Below are positions 1 to 14,043 of a stretch of 64,000 nt of DNA, piece after piece. A program made the position numbers and the translations under genes. The number at the start of each line of letters is the position of its first letter. Positions within the stretch are counted from its first letter, which is position 1. Below the pieces are notes generated by a model. The model ran no database searches and was not told the DNA's origin. It saw only the letters and a list, made by a program, of their open reading frames with translations. The stretch is taken from assembly GCA_029207755.1 (NCBI GenBank), contig JARCOQ010000109.1:124001-188000 (forward strand), read 5' to 3'. This stretch comes from Chamaea fasciata. Taxonomy: Eukaryota > Chordata > Aves > Passeriformes > Sylviidae.

Positions 1-1734
1 ACCTACAATCCCGAACGGAACAGGATTTCTTCCAGATGCAAGCTGCCACAAACTGGAAGACTTGCTTCCGTTGGAGGGCCAAAGGTCACCTACAAACTGA
101 CATCAGGCACCTGGGCAGCTGACTTTACTTACCCCTGGAAACAGGTCATCCTTTGTTCCCAATTCCCCCAGCCGGGCACCTAGCTCCGGCCACCTACAAT
201 CCCGAACGGAACAGCATTTCTTCCAGATGCAAGCTGCCACAAGCAGGAAGCCTGGCTTCCCATGGAGGGCCAAAGGCCTCCTACAAACTGACATCAGGCA
301 CCTGGGCAGCTGACTTTACTTACCCCTGGAAACAGGACATCGTTTGTGCACAACTCCCTCTGCCGGGCACCTGGCCTCGGCCACCTACAATCCCGAACGG
401 AACAGGATTTCTTCCAGATGCAAGCTGCCTTTAACAGGAAGACTAGCTTCCCTTGGAGGGCCAAAGGCCTCCTATAAACTGATATCAGGCATTTGGGCAG
501 CTGACTTAACTTACCCCTGGAAACAGCCCATCCTTTGTGCCCAACTCCCTCTGCCATGCACCAGGCCTTCCTCACCTACAATCCCGAATGGAACAGGATT
601 TCTTCCAGATGCAAGCTGCCACAAACTGGAAGCCTGTCATCCCTTGGAGGGCCAAAGGCCTCCTACAAACTGACATCAGGCACCTGGGCAGCTGACTTTA
701 CTTACCCCTGGAAACAGCCCATCGTTTGTGCCCAACTCCCTCTGCCGGGCACCAGGCCTCGCCCACCTACAATCCCGAACGGAACAGGATTTCTTCCAGA
801 TGCAAGCTGCCACAAACTGGAAGACAAGCTTCCCTTGGAGGGCCAAAGGCCTCCTACAAACTGACATCAGGCACCTGGGCAGCTGACTTTACTTACTCCT
901 GGAAACAGCCCATCCTTTGTGCCCAACTCCCTCTGCCGGGCACCAGGCCTCGCCCACCTACAATCCCGAACGGAACAGGATTTCTTCCAGATGCAAGCTG
1001 CCCCAAACTGGAAACCTGGCTTCCCTTGGAGGGCCAAAGGCCTCCTACAAACTGACATCAGGCACCTGGGCAGCTGACTTTACTTACCCCTGGAAACAGC
1101 CCATCCTTTGTGCCCAACTCCCTCTGCCGGGCACCAGGCCTCGGCCACCTACAATCCTGAACGGAACAGGATTTCTTCCAGATGCAAGCTGCCACAAGCA
1201 GGAAGCCTGGCTTCCCATGGAGGGCCAAAGGCCTCCTACAAACTGACATCAGGCACGTGGGCAGCTGACTTTACTTACCCCTCTAAACAGGACATCCTTT
1301 GTGCCCAACTCCCTCTGCCGGGCACCTGGCCTCGGCCACCTACAATCCCGAACGGAGCAGGATTTCTTCCCGATGCATGCTGCCACAAGCTGGAAGACTG
1401 GTTTCCAATGGAGGACCAAAGGCCTCCTACAAACTGACATCAGGCACCTGGGCAGCTGACTTTACTTACTCCTGGAAACAGGCCATCCTTTGTGCCCAAC
1501 TCCCTCTGCCGGGCACCAGGCCTCGGCCACCTACAATCCTGAACGGAACAGGATTTCTTCCAGATGCAAGCTGCCACAAGCAGGAAGCCTGGCTTCCCAT
1601 GGAGGGCCAAAGGCCTCCTACAAACTGACATCAGGCACGTGGGCAGCTGACTTTACTTACCTCTCTAAACAGGACATCCTTTGAGCCCAACTCCCTCAGC
1701 CGGGCACCTGGCCTCGGCCACCTACAATCCCGAA
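1..1734. repeat. Higher-order block A, copy 1
   Basis: Monomers 1-1734 match 4203-5936 with an offset of exactly 4202 bp (22 x 191). Only scattered single-base differences are visible, for example C versus G at 570/4772. Similarity drops abruptly near 1735-1770, where GGAACAGCATTTC is followed by different monomer variants. A more divergent third copy lies near 18.16-19.99 kb and a partial fourth near 30.0-30.85 kb. Confidence 0.85.
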
Positions 1735-4202
1735 CGGAACAGCATTTCTTCCAGATGCAAGCTGCCACAAGCTGGAAGACTGGTTTCCCATGCAGGACCA
1801 AAGGCCTCCTACAAACTGGCATCAGGCACCTGGGCAGCTGACTTTACTTACCCCTGGAAACAGGCCATCCTTTGTGCCCAACTCCCTCTGCCGGGCACCA
1901 GGCCTCGGCCACCTGCAATCTCGAACAGATCAGTATTACTTCCCGATGCAAGCTGCCACAAGCTGGAAGCCTGGCTTTCCATGGAGGACCAATAGCCACC
2001 TGCAAACTGACATCAGGCACCTGGGCAGCTGACTTTACTTACCCCTGGAAACAGCCCAGCCTTTGTGTCCAACTCCCTCATCCGGGCACCCAGCTCCGGC
2101 CAGCTACAATCCCGAACGGAACAGGATTTCTTCCAGATGCAAGCTGCCACAAGCAGGAAGCCTGGCTTCCCATGGAGGGCCAAAGGCCTCCTAAAAACTG
2201 ACATCAGGCACCTGGGCAGATGACTTTACTTACCCCTGGAAACAGGACATCCTTTGTGCCCAACTCCCTCTGCCGGGCAGATGGCTTCGGCCACCTACAA
2301 TCCCGAACGGAACCGGAGTTCTTCCAGATGCAAGCTGCCACAAACTGGAAGCCTGTCATCCCTTGGAGGGCCAAAGGCCTCCTACAAACAGACATCAGGC
2401 ACCTGGGCAGCTGACTTTACTTACCCCTGGAAACAGGCCATCATTTGTGCCCAACTCCCTCTGCCGGGCACCCTGCTCCGGCAACCTACAATCCTGAACG
2501 GAACAGGATTTCTTCCAGATGCAAGCTGCCTTAAACAGGAAGACGAGCTTCCCTTGGAGGGCCAAAGGCCTCCTACAAACTGACATCAGGCACCTGGGCA
2601 TCGGACTTTACTTACCCCTGGAAACAGCCCATCCTTTGTGCCCAACTCCCTCTGCCGGGCACCTGGCCTCGGCCACCTACAATCCCGAACGGAACAGGAT
2701 TTCTTCCAGATGCAAGCTGCGACAAGCTGGAAGACTGGTTTCCCAAGGAGGACCAAAGGCCTCCTAAAAACTGGCATCAGGCATCTGGGCAGCTGACTTT
2801 ACTTACCCCTGGAAACAGCCCATCCTTTGTGCCCAACTCCCTCTGCCGGGCACCAGGTCTCGCCCACCTACAATCCCGAACGGAACAGGATTGCTTCCAG
2901 ATGCAAGCTGCCACAAACTGGAAGACAAGCTTCCCTTGGAGGGCCAAAGGCCTCCTACAAACTGACATCAGGCACCTGGGCAGCTGACTTTACTTACCCC
3001 TGGAAACAGCCCATCCTTTGTGCCCAACTCCCTCTGCCAAGCACCAGGCCTTGCCCACCTACAATCCCGAACGGAACAGGATTTCTTCCAGATGCAAGCT
3101 GCCACAAACTGGAAACCTGGCTTCCCTTGGAGGGCCAAAGGCCTCCTACAAACTGACATCAGGCACCTGGGCAGCTGACTTTACTTACCCCTGGAAACAG
3201 CCCATCCTTTGTGCCCAACTCCCTCTGCCATGCACCAGGCCTCGGCCACCTACAATCCTGAACGGAACAGGATTTCTTCCAGATGCAAGCTGCCACAAGC
3301 AGGAAGCCTGGCTTCCCATGGAGGGCCAAAGGCCTCCTACAAACTGACATCAGGCACGTGGGCAGCTGACTTTACTTACCCCTTTAAACAGGACATCCTT
3401 TGTGCCCAACTCCCTCAGCCGGGCACCAGGCCTCGCCCACCTACAATCCCGAACAAAACAGGATTTCTTCCAGATGCAAGCTGCCACAAACTGGAAGACA
3501 AGCTTCCCTTGGAGGGCCAAAGGCCTCCTACAAACTGAGATCAGGCACCTGGGCAGCTGACTTTACTTACCCCTGGAAACAGCCCGTCCTTTGTGCCCAA
3601 CTCCCTCTGCCGGGCACCAGGCCTCGTCCACCTACAATCCCGAACGGAGCAGGATTTCTTCCAGATGCAAGCTGCCACAAACTGGAAGACAAGCTTCCCT
3701 TGGAGGGCCAAAGGCCTCCTACAAACTGACATCAGGCACCTGGGCAGCTGACTTTACTTACCCCTGGAAACAGGCCATCCTTTGTGCCCAACTCCCTCTG
3801 CCGGGCCCACAGCTTTGGCCACCTACAATCCCGAACAAAACAGGAGTTCTTCCAGATGCAAGCTGCCACAAGCTGGAAATGTGGCTTCACTTGGAGGGCC
3901 AAAGGCCTCCTACAAACTGACATCAGGCACCTGGGCAGCTGACTTTACTTACCTTTGGAAACAGGCCATCATTTGTGCACAACTCCCTCTGCCAAGCACC
4001 AGGCCTCGGCCACCTACAATCCCGAACGGAACAGGATTTCTTCCAGATGCAAGCTGCCACAAACTGGAACCCTGGCTTCCCTTGGAGGGCCAAAGGCCTC
4101 CTATAAACTGACATCAGGCACCTGGGCAGCTGACTTTACTTACCCCTGGAAACAGCCCATCATTTGTGCCCAACTCCCTCTGCCGGGCACCAGGCCTCGC
4201 CC

Positions 4203-5936
4203 ACCTACAATCCCGAACGGAACAGGATTTCTTCCAGATGCAAGCTGCCACAAACTGGAAGACTTGCTTCCGTTGGAGGGCCAAAGGTCACCTACAAACT
4301 GACATCAGGCACCTGGGCAGCTGACTTTACTTACCCCTGGAAACAGGTCATCCTTTGTTCCCAATTCCCCCAGCCGGGCACCTAGCTCCGGCCACCTACA
4401 ATCCCGAACGGAACAGCATTTCTTCCAGATGCAAGCTGCCACAAGCAGGAAGCCTGGCTTCCCATGGAGGGCCAAAGGCCTCCTACAAACTGACATCAGG
4501 CACCTGGGCAGCTGACTTTACTTACCCCTGGAAACAGGACATCGTTTGTGCACAACTCCCTCTGCCGGGCACCTGGCCTCGGCCACCTACAATCCCGAAC
4601 GGAACAGGATTTCTTCCAGATGCAAGCTGCCTTTAACAGGAAGACTAGCTTCCCTTGGAGGGCCAAAGGCCTCCTATAAACTGATATCAGGCATTTGGGC
4701 AGCTGACTTAACTTACCCCTGGAAACAGCCCATCCTTTGTGCCCAACTCCCTCTGCCATGCACCAGGCCTTGCTCACCTACAATCCCGAATGGAACAGGA
4801 TTTCTTCCAGATGCAAGCTGCCACAAACTGGAAGCCTGTCATCCCTTGGAGGGCCAAAGGCCTCCTACAAACTGACATCAGGCACCTGGGCAGCTGACTT
4901 TACTTACCCCTGGAAACAGCCCATCGTTTGTGCCCAACTCCCTCTGCCGGGCACCAGGCCTCGCCCACCTACAATCCCGAACGGAACAGGATTTCTTCCA
5001 GATGCAAGCTGCCACAAACTGGAAGACAAGCTTCCCTTGGAGGGCCAAAGGCCTCCTACAAACTGACATCAGGCACCTGGGCAGCTGACTTTACTTACTC
5101 CTGGAAACAGCCCATCCTTTGTGCCCAACTCCCTCTGCCGGGCACCAGGCCTCGCCCACCTACAATCCCGAACGGAACAGGATTTCTTCCAGATGCAAGC
5201 TGCCCCAAACTGGAAACCTGGCTTCCCTTGGAGGGCCAAAGGCCTCCTACAAACTGACATCAGGCACCTGGGCAGCTGACTTTACTTACCCCTGGAAACA
5301 GCCCATCCTTTGTGCCCAACTCCCTCTGCCGGGCACCAGGCCTCGGCCACCTACAATCCTGAACGGAACAGGATTTCTTCCAGATGCAAGCTGCCACAAG
5401 CAGGAAGCCTGGCTTCCCATGGAGGGCCAAAGGCCTCCTACAAACTGACATCAGGCACGTGGGCAGCTGACTTTACTTACCCCTCTAAACAGGACATCCT
5501 TTGTGCCCAACTCCCTCTGCCGGGCACCTGGCCTCGGCCACCTACAATCCCGAACGGAGCAGGATTTCTTCCCGATGCATGCTGCCACAAGCTGGAAGAC
5601 TGGTTTCCAATGGAGGACCAAAGGCCTCCTACAAACTGACATCAGGCACCTGGGCAGCTGACTTTACTTACTCCTGGAAACAGGCCATCCTTTGTGCCCA
5701 ACTCCCTCTGCCGGGCACCAGGCCTCGGCCACCTACAATCCTGAACGGAACAGGATTTCTTCCAGATGCAAGCTGCCACAAGCAGGAAGCCTGGCTTCCC
5801 ATGGAGGGCCAAAGGCCTCCTACAAACTGACATCAGGCACGTGGGCAGCTGACTTTACTTACCTCTCTAAACAGGACATCCTTTGAGCCCAACTCCCTCA
5901 GCCGGGCACCTGGCCTCGGCCACCTACAATCCCGAA
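4203..5936. repeat. Higher-order block A, copy 2
   Basis: Near-identical to 1-1734 at a 22-monomer offset. The rare features carried over include the monomer reading AATTCCCCCAGCCGGGCACC, the CTTTAACAGG monomer and the GATATCAGGCATTTGGG variant. Confidence 0.85.
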
Positions 5937-6978
5937 CGAAACAGCATTTCTTCCAGATGCAAGCTGCCACAAGCAGGAAGACTAGCTTCCCTTGGAGGGC
6001 CAAAGGCCTCCTACAAACTGACATCAGGCACCTGGGCAGCTGACTTTACTTGCCCCTGGAAACAGGCCATCCTTTGTGCCCAACTCCCTCTGCCGGGCAC
6101 CAGGCCTCGGCCACCTACAATCCTGAACGGAACAGGATTTCTTCCAGATGCAAGCTGCCACAAACTGGAAGCCTGTCATCCCTTGGAGGGCCAAAGGCCT
6201 CCTACAAACTGACATCAGGCACCTGGGCAGCTGACCTTACTTACCCCGGGAAACCAGCCATCATTTGTGCCCAACTCCCTCTGCCGGGCACCTGGCCTCG
6301 GCCACCTACAATCCCGAACGGAACAGGATTTCTTCCAGATGCAAGCTGCCACAAGCAGGAAACCTGGCTTCCCATGGAGGGCCAAAGGCCTCCTACAAAC
6401 TGACATCAGGCACCTGGGCAGCTGACTTTACTTACCCCTGGAAACAGCCCATCCTTTGTGCCCAACTCCCTCTGCTGGGCACCTAGCCTCGGCCACCTAC
6501 AATCCCGAACGGAACAGGATTTCTTCCAGATGCAAGCTGCCACAAACTGGAAGACAAGCTTCCCTTGGAGGGCCAAAGGCCTCCTACAAACTGACATCAG
6601 GCACCTGGGCAGCTGACTTTACTTACCCCTGGAAACAGGCCATCCTTTGTGCCCAACTCTCTTTGCCGGGCACCAGGCCTCGGCCACCTACAATCCTGAA
6701 CGGAACAGGATTTCTTCCAGATGCAAGCTGCCACAAACTGGAAGCCTGTCATCCCTTGGAGGGCCAAAGGCCTCCTACAAACTGACATCAGGCACCTGGG
6801 CAGCTGACCTTACTTACCCCTGGAAACCAGCCATCATTTGTGCCCAACTCCCTCTGCCGGGCACCTGGCCTCGGCCACCTACAATCCCGAACGGAACAGG
6901 ATTTCTTCCAGATGCAAGCTGCCACAAGCAGTAAACCTGGCTTCCCATGGAGGGCCAAAGGCCTCCTACAAACTGACA

Positions 6979-9461
6979 TCAGGCACCTGGGCAGCTGACT
7001 TTACTTACCCCTGGAAACAGCCCATCCTTTGTGCCCAACTCCCTCTGCCAAGCACCAGGCCTTGCCAACCTACAATCCCGAACGGAACAGGATTTCTTCC
7101 AGATGCAAGCTGCCACAAACTGGAAGACAAGCTTCCCTTGGAGGGCCAAAGGCCTCCTACAAACTGACATCAGGCACCTGGGCAGCTGACTTTACTTACC
7201 CCTGGAAACAGCCCATCCTTTGTGCCCAACTCCCTCTGCCGGGCACCAGGCCTCGCCCACCTACAATCCCGAACGGAACAGGATTTCTTCCAGATGCAAG
7301 CTGCCACAAACTGGAAGACAAGCTTCCCTTGGAGGGCCAAAGGCCTCCTACAAACTGACATCAGGCACGTGGGCAGCTGACTTTACTTACCCCTCTAAAC
7401 AGGCCATCATTTGTGCCCAACACCCTCTGCCGGGCACCCTGCTCCGGCAACCTACAATCCTGAACGGAACAGGATTTCTTCCAGATGCAAGCTGCCTTAA
7501 ACAGGAAGACGAGCTTCCCTTGGAGGGCCAAAGGCCTCCTACAAACTGACATCAGGCACCTGGGCAGCTGACTTTACTTATCCCTGGAAAAAGGACATCC
7601 TTTGTGCCCAACGCCCTCTGCCGGGCACCTGGCCTCGGCCACCTACAAACCCGAACGGAACCGGAGTTCTTCCAGATGCAAGCTGCCACAAGCTGGAAAC
7701 GCGGCTTCACTTGGAGGGCCAAAGGCCTCCTACAAACTGACATCAGGCACCTGGGCAGCTGACTTTACTTACCCCTGGAAACAGGCCATCCTTTGTGCCC
7801 AACTCCCTCTGCCGGGCACCTGGCCTCGGCCACCTACAATCCCGAACGGAACAGGATTTCTTCCAGATGCAAGCTGCGACAAGCTGGAAGACTGGTTTCC
7901 CATGGAGGACCAAAGGCCTCCTACAAACTGGCATCAGGCATCTGGGCAGCTGACTTTACTTACCCCTGGAAACAGCCCATCCTTTGTGCCCAACTCCCTC
8001 TGCCGGGCACCAGGTCTCGCCCACCTACAATCCCGAACGGAACAGGATTGCTTCCAGATGCAAGCTGCCACAAACTGGAAGACAAGCTTCCCTTGGAGGG
8101 CCAAAGGCCTCCTACAAACTGACATCAGGCACCTGGGCAGCTGACTTTACTTACCCCTGGAAACAGCCCATCCTTTGTGCCCAACTCCTTCTGCCAAGCA
8201 CCAGGCCTTGCCCACCTACAATCCCGAACAGAACAGGATTTCTTCCAGATGCAAGCTGCCACAAACTGGAAGACAAGCTTCCCTTGGAGGGCCAAAGGCC
8301 TCCTACAAACTGACATCAGGCACCTGGGCAGCTGACTTTACTTACCCCTGGAAACAGGCCATCCTTTGTGCCCAACTCCCTCTGCCGGGCACCAGGCCTC
8401 GGCCACCTACAATCCTGAACGGAACAGGATTTCTTCCAGATGCAAGCTGCCACAAACTGGAAGCCTGTCATCCCTTGGAGGGCCAAAGGCCTCCTACAAA
8501 CTGACATCAGGCACCTGGGCAGCTGACCTTACTTACCCCTGGAAACCAGTCATCATTTGTGCCCAACTCCCTCTGCCGGGCACCTGGCCTCGGCCACCTA
8601 CAATCCCGAACGGAACAGGATTTCTTCCAGATGCAAGCTGCCACAAGCAGGAAACCTGGCTTCCCATGGAGGGCCAAAGGCCTCCTACAAACTGACATCA
8701 GGCACCTGGGCAGCTGACTTTACTTACCCCTGGAAACAGCCCATCCTTTGTGCCCAACTCCCTCTGCCGGGCACCTGGCCTCGGCCACCTAAAATCCCGA
8801 ACGGAACAGGATTTCTTCCAGATGCAAGCTGCCACAAACTGGAAGACAAGCTTCCCTTGGAGGGCCAAAGGCCTCCTACAAACTGACATAAGGCACCTGG
8901 GCAGCTGACTTTACTTACCCCTGGAAACAGCCCATCCTTTGTGCCCAACTCCCTCTGCCGGGCACCAGGCCTCGCCCACCTACAATCCCGAACGGAACAG
9001 GATTTCTTCCAGATGCAAGCTGCCACAAACTGGAAGACAAGCTTCCCTTGGAGGGCCAAAGGCCTCCTACAAACTGACATCAGGCACCTGGGCAGCTGAT
9101 TTTACTTACCCCTGGAAACAGGCCATCCTTTGTGCCCAACTCCCTTTGCCGGGCACCAGGCCTCGGCGACCTACAATCCTGAACGGAACAGGATTTCTTC
9201 CAGATGCAAGCTGCCACAAACTGGAAGCCTGTCATCCCTTGGAGGGCCAAAGGCCTCCTACAAACTGACATCAGGCACCTGGGCAGCTGACCATACTTAC
9301 CCCTGGAAACCAGCCATCATTTGTGCCCAACTCCCTCTGCCGGGCACCTGGCCTCGGCCACCTACAATCCCGAACGGAACAGGATTTCTTCCAGATGCAA
9401 GCTGCCACAAGCAGTAAACCTGGCTTCCCATGGAGGGCCAAAGGCCTCCTACAAACTGACA
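6979..9461. repeat. Higher-order block X, copy 1 (13 monomers)
   Basis: Thirteen consecutive monomers match 10988-13470 at an offset of 4009 bp (21 x 191 minus 2). The same unusual variants appear in the same order, including the TTATCCCTGGAAAAAGG monomer, the CTGCGACAAGC monomer and the GGATTGCTTCC monomer. The 2-bp shortfall comes from the short monomer at 10246-10268. Confidence 0.85.
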
Positions 9462-10987
9462 TCAGGCACGTGGGCAGCTGACTTTACTTACCGCTCTAAA
9501 CAGGCCATCCTTTGTGCCCAACTCCCTCTGCCGGGCACCTGGCCTTGGCCACCTACAAACCCGAGCCGAACAGGATTTCTTCCCGATGCAAGCTGCCACA
9601 AGCTGGAAGACTGGTTTCCCATGGAGGACCAAAGGCCTCCTACAAACTGACATCAGGCACCTTGGCAGCTGACTTTACTTACTCCTGGAAACAGCCCATC
9701 CTTTGTGCCCAACTCCCTCTGCCGGGCACCAGGCCTCGGCCACCTACAATCCTGAACGGAACACGATTTCTTCCAGATGCAAGCTGCCACAAGCTGGAAG
9801 CCTGGCTTCCCATGGAGGGCCAAAGGCCCCCTACAAACTGACATCAGGCACGTGGGCAGCTGACTTTACTTACCCCTCTAAACAGGACATCCTTTGAGCC
9901 CAACTCCCTCAGCCGGGCACCTGGCCTCGGCCACCTACAATCCCAAACGAAACAGCATTTCATCCAGATGCAAGCTGCCACAAGCAGGAAGACTAGCTTC
10001 CCTTGGAGGGCCAAAGGCCTCCTACAAACTGACATCAGGCACCTGGGCAGCTGACTTTACTTACCCCTGGAAACAGGCCATCCTTTGTGCCCAACTCCCT
10101 CTTCCGGGCACCAGGCCTCGGCCACCTAAAATCCTGAACGGAACAGGATTTCTTCCAGATGCAAGCTGCCACAAACTGGAAGCCTGTCATCCCTTGGAGG
10201 GCCAAAGGCCTCCTACAAACTGATATCAGGCACCTGGGCAGCTGACCTTCTTACCCCTGAAACCAGCCATCATTTGTGCCCAACTCCCTCTGCCGGGCAC
10301 CTGGCCTCGGCCACCTACAATCCCGAACGGAACAGGATTTCTTCCAGATGCAAGCTGCCACAAGCAGTAAACCTGGCTTCCCATGGAGGGCCAAAGGCCT
10401 CCTACAAACTGACATCAGGCACCTGGGCAGCTGACTTTACTTACCCCTGGAAACAGCCCATCCTTTGTGCCCAACTCCCTCTGCCGGGCACCTGGCCTCG
10501 GCCACCTACAATCCCGAACGGAAAAGGATTTCTTCCAGATGCAAGCTGCCACAAACTGGAAGACAAGCTTCCCTTGGAGGGCCAAAGGCCTCCTACAAAC
10601 TGACATCAGGCACCTGGGCAGCTGACTTTACTTACCCCTGGAAACAGCCCATCCTTTGTGCCCAACTCCCTCTGCCGGGCACCAGGCCTCGCCCACCTAC
10701 AATCCCGAACGGAACAGGATTTCTTCCAGATGCAAGCTGCCACAAACTGGAAGACAAGCTTCCCTTGGAGGGCCAAAGGCCTCCTACAAACTGACATCAG
10801 GCACCTGGGCAGCTGACTTTACTTACCCCTGGAAACAGGCCATCCTTTGTGCCCAACTCCCTCTGCCGGGCACCAGGCCTCGGCCACCTACAATCCTGAA
10901 CGGAACAGGATTTCTTCCAGATGCAAGCTGCCACAAGCAGGAAGCCTGGCTTCCCATGGAGGGCCAAAGGCCTCCTACAAACTGACA
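9462..10987. repeat. Higher-order block Y, copy 1 (8 monomers)
   Basis: Matches 14044-15569 at an offset of 4582 bp (24 x 191 minus 2). It includes the rare CCGCTCTAAACAGG and CGAGCCGAACAGG monomer and the shortened GACCTTCTTACCCCTG monomer at 10246-10268. Confidence 0.85.
10246..10268. repeat. Short-monomer indel marker
   Basis: This reads GACCTTCTTACCCCTGAAACC, 2 bp shorter than the usual form. Identical or related shortened forms occur at 14828, 27619, 26856, 38695 and 42895. Other single-base indels lie near 20773, 28911 and 39964. These account for every departure of block offsets from exact multiples of 191. Confidence 0.8.
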
Positions 10988-13470
10988 TCAGGCACCTGGG
11001 CAGCTGACTTTACTTACCCCTGGAAACAGCCCATCCTTTGTGCCCAACTCCCTCTGCCAAGCACCAGGCCTTGCCAACCTACAATCCCGAACGGAACAGG
11101 ATTTCTTCCAGATGCAAGCTGCCACAAACTGGAAGACAAGCTTCCCTTGGAGGGCCAAAGGCCTCCTACAAACTGACATCAGGCACCTGGGCAGCTGACT
11201 TTACTTACCCCTGGAAACAGCCCATCCTTTGTGCCCAACTCCCTCTGCCGGGCACCAGGCCTCGCCCACCTACAATCCCGAACGGAACAGGATTTCTTCC
11301 AGATGCAAGCTGCCACAAACTGGAAGACAAGCTTCCCTTGGAGGGCCAAAGGCCTCCTACAAACTGACATCAGGCACGTGGGCAGCTGACTTTACTTACC
11401 CCTCTAAACAGGCCATCATTTGTGCCCAACACCCTCTGCCGGGCACCCTGCTCCGGCAACCTACAATCCTGAACGGAACAGGATTTCTTCCAGATGCAAG
11501 CTGCCTTAAACAGGAAGACGAGCTTCCCTTGGAGGGCCAAAGGCCTCCTACAAACTGACATCAGGCACCTGGGCAGCTGACTTTACTTATCCCTGGAAAA
11601 AGGACATCCTTTGTGCCCAACGCCCTCTGCCGGGCACCTGGCCTCGGCCACCTACAAACCCGAACGGAACCGGAGTTCTTCCAGATGCAAGCTGCCACAA
11701 GCTGGAAACGCGGCTTCACTTGGAGGGCCAAAGGCCTCCTACAAACTGACATCAGGCACCTGGGCAGCTGACTTTACTTACCCCTGGAAACAGGCCATCC
11801 TTTGTGCCCAACTCCCTCTGCCGGGCACCTGGCCTCGGCCACCTACAATCCCGAACGGAACAGGATTTCTTCCAGATGCAAGCTGCGACAAGCTGGAAGA
11901 CTGGTTTCCCATGGAGGACCAAAGGCCTCCTACAAACTGGCATCAGGCATCTGGGCAGCTGACTTTACTTACCCCTGGAAACAGCCCATCCTTTGTGCCC
12001 AACTCCCTCTGCCGGGCACCAGGTCTCGCCCACCTACAATCCCGAACGGAACAGGATTGCTTCCAGATGCAAGCTGCCACAAACTGGAAGACAAGCTTCC
12101 CTTGGAGGGCCAAAGGCCTCCTACAAACTGACATCAGGCACCTGGGCAGCTGACTTTACTTACCCCTGGAAACAGCCCATCCTTTGTGCCCAACTCCTTC
12201 TGCCAAGCACCAGGCCTTGCCCACCTACAATCCCGAACAGAACAGGATTTCTTCCAGATGCAAGCTGCCACAAACTGGAAGACAAGCTTCCCTTGGAGGG
12301 CCAAAGGCCTCCTACAAACTGACATCAGGCACCTGGGCAGCTGACTTTACTTACCCCTGGAAACAGGCCATCCTTTGTGCCCAACTCCCTCTGCCGGGCA
12401 CCAGGCCTCGGCCACCTACAATCCTGAACGGAACAGGATTTCTTCCAGATGCAAGCTGCCACAAACTGGAAGCCTGTCATCCCTTGGAGGGCCAAAGGCC
12501 TCCTACAAACTGACATCAGGCACCTGGGCAGCTGACCTTACTTACCCCTGGAAACCAGTCATCATTTGTGCCCAACTCCCTCTGCCGGGCACCTGGCCTC
12601 GGCCACCTACAATCCCGAACGGAACAGGATTTCTTCCAGATGCAAGCTGCCACAAGCAGGAAACCTGGCTTCCCATGGAGGGCCAAAGGCCTCCTACAAA
12701 CTGACATCAGGCACCTGGGCAGCTGACTTTACTTACCCCTGGAAACAGCCCATCCTTTGTGCCCAACTCCCTCTGCCGGGCACCTGGCCTCGGCCACCTA
12801 AAATCCCGAACGGAACAGGATTTCTTCCAGATGCAAGCTGCCACAAACTGGAAGACAAGCTTCCCTTGGAGGGCCAAAGGCCTCCTACAAACTGACATCA
12901 GGCATCTGGGCAGCTGACTTTACTTACCCCTGGAAACAGCCCATCCTTTGTGCCCAACTCCCTCTGCCGGGCACCAGGCCTCGCCCACCTACAATCCCGA
13001 ACGGAACAGGATTTCTTCCAGATGCAAGCTGCCACAAACTGGAAGACAAGCTTCCCTTGGAGGGCCAAAGGCCTCCTACAAACTGACATCAGGCACCTGG
13101 GCAGCTGATTTTACTTACCCCTGGAAACAGGCCATCCTTTGTGCCCAACTCCCTTTGCCGGGCACCAGGCCTCGGCCACCTACAATCCTGAACGGAACAG
13201 GATTTCTTCCAGATGCAAGCTGCCACAAACTGGAAGCCTGTCATCCCTTGGAGGGCCAAAGGCCTCCTACAAACTGACATCAGGCACCTGGGCAGCTGAC
13301 CATACTTACCCCTGGAAACCAGCCATCATTTGTGCCCAACTCCCTCTGCCGGGCACCTGGCCTCGGCCACCTACAATCCCGAACGGAACAGGATTTCTTC
13401 CAGATGCAAGCTGCCACAAGCAGTAAACCTGGCTTCCCATGGAGGGCCAAAGGCCTCCTACAAACTGACA
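10988..13470. repeat. Higher-order block X, copy 2
   Basis: Second copy of 6979-9461. It is followed not directly by block Y, as copy 1 is, but by three other monomers (13471-14043) and then block Y copy 2. Confidence 0.85.
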
Positions 13471-14043
13471 TCAGGCACCTGGGCAGCTGACTTTACTTAC
13501 CCCTGGAAACAGCCCATCCTTTGTGCCCAACTCCCTCTGCCAAGCACCAGGCTTTGCCCACCTACAATCCCGAACGGAACAGGATTTCTTCCAGATGCAA
13601 GCTGCCACAAACTGGAAGACAAGCTTCCCTTGGAGGGCCAAAGGCCTCCTACAAACTGACATCAGGCACCTGGGCAGCTGACTTTACTTACCCCTGGAAA
13701 CAGCCCATCCTTTGTGCCCAACTCCCTCTGCCGGGCACCAGGCCTCGCCCACCTACAATCCCGAACGGAACAGGATTTCTTCCAGATGCAAGCTGCCACA
13801 AACTGGAAGACAAGCTTCCCTTGGAGGGCCAAAGGCCTCCTACAAACTGACATCAGGCACCTGGGCAGCTGACTTTACTTACCCCTGGAAACAGCCCATC
13901 CTTTGTGCCCAACTTCCTCTGCCGGGCACTAGGCCTCGGCCACCAACAATCCTGAACGGAACAGGATTTCTTCCAGATGCAAGCTGCTACAAGCAGGAAG
14001 CCTGGCTTCCCATGGAGGGCCAAAGGCCTCCTACAAACTGACA

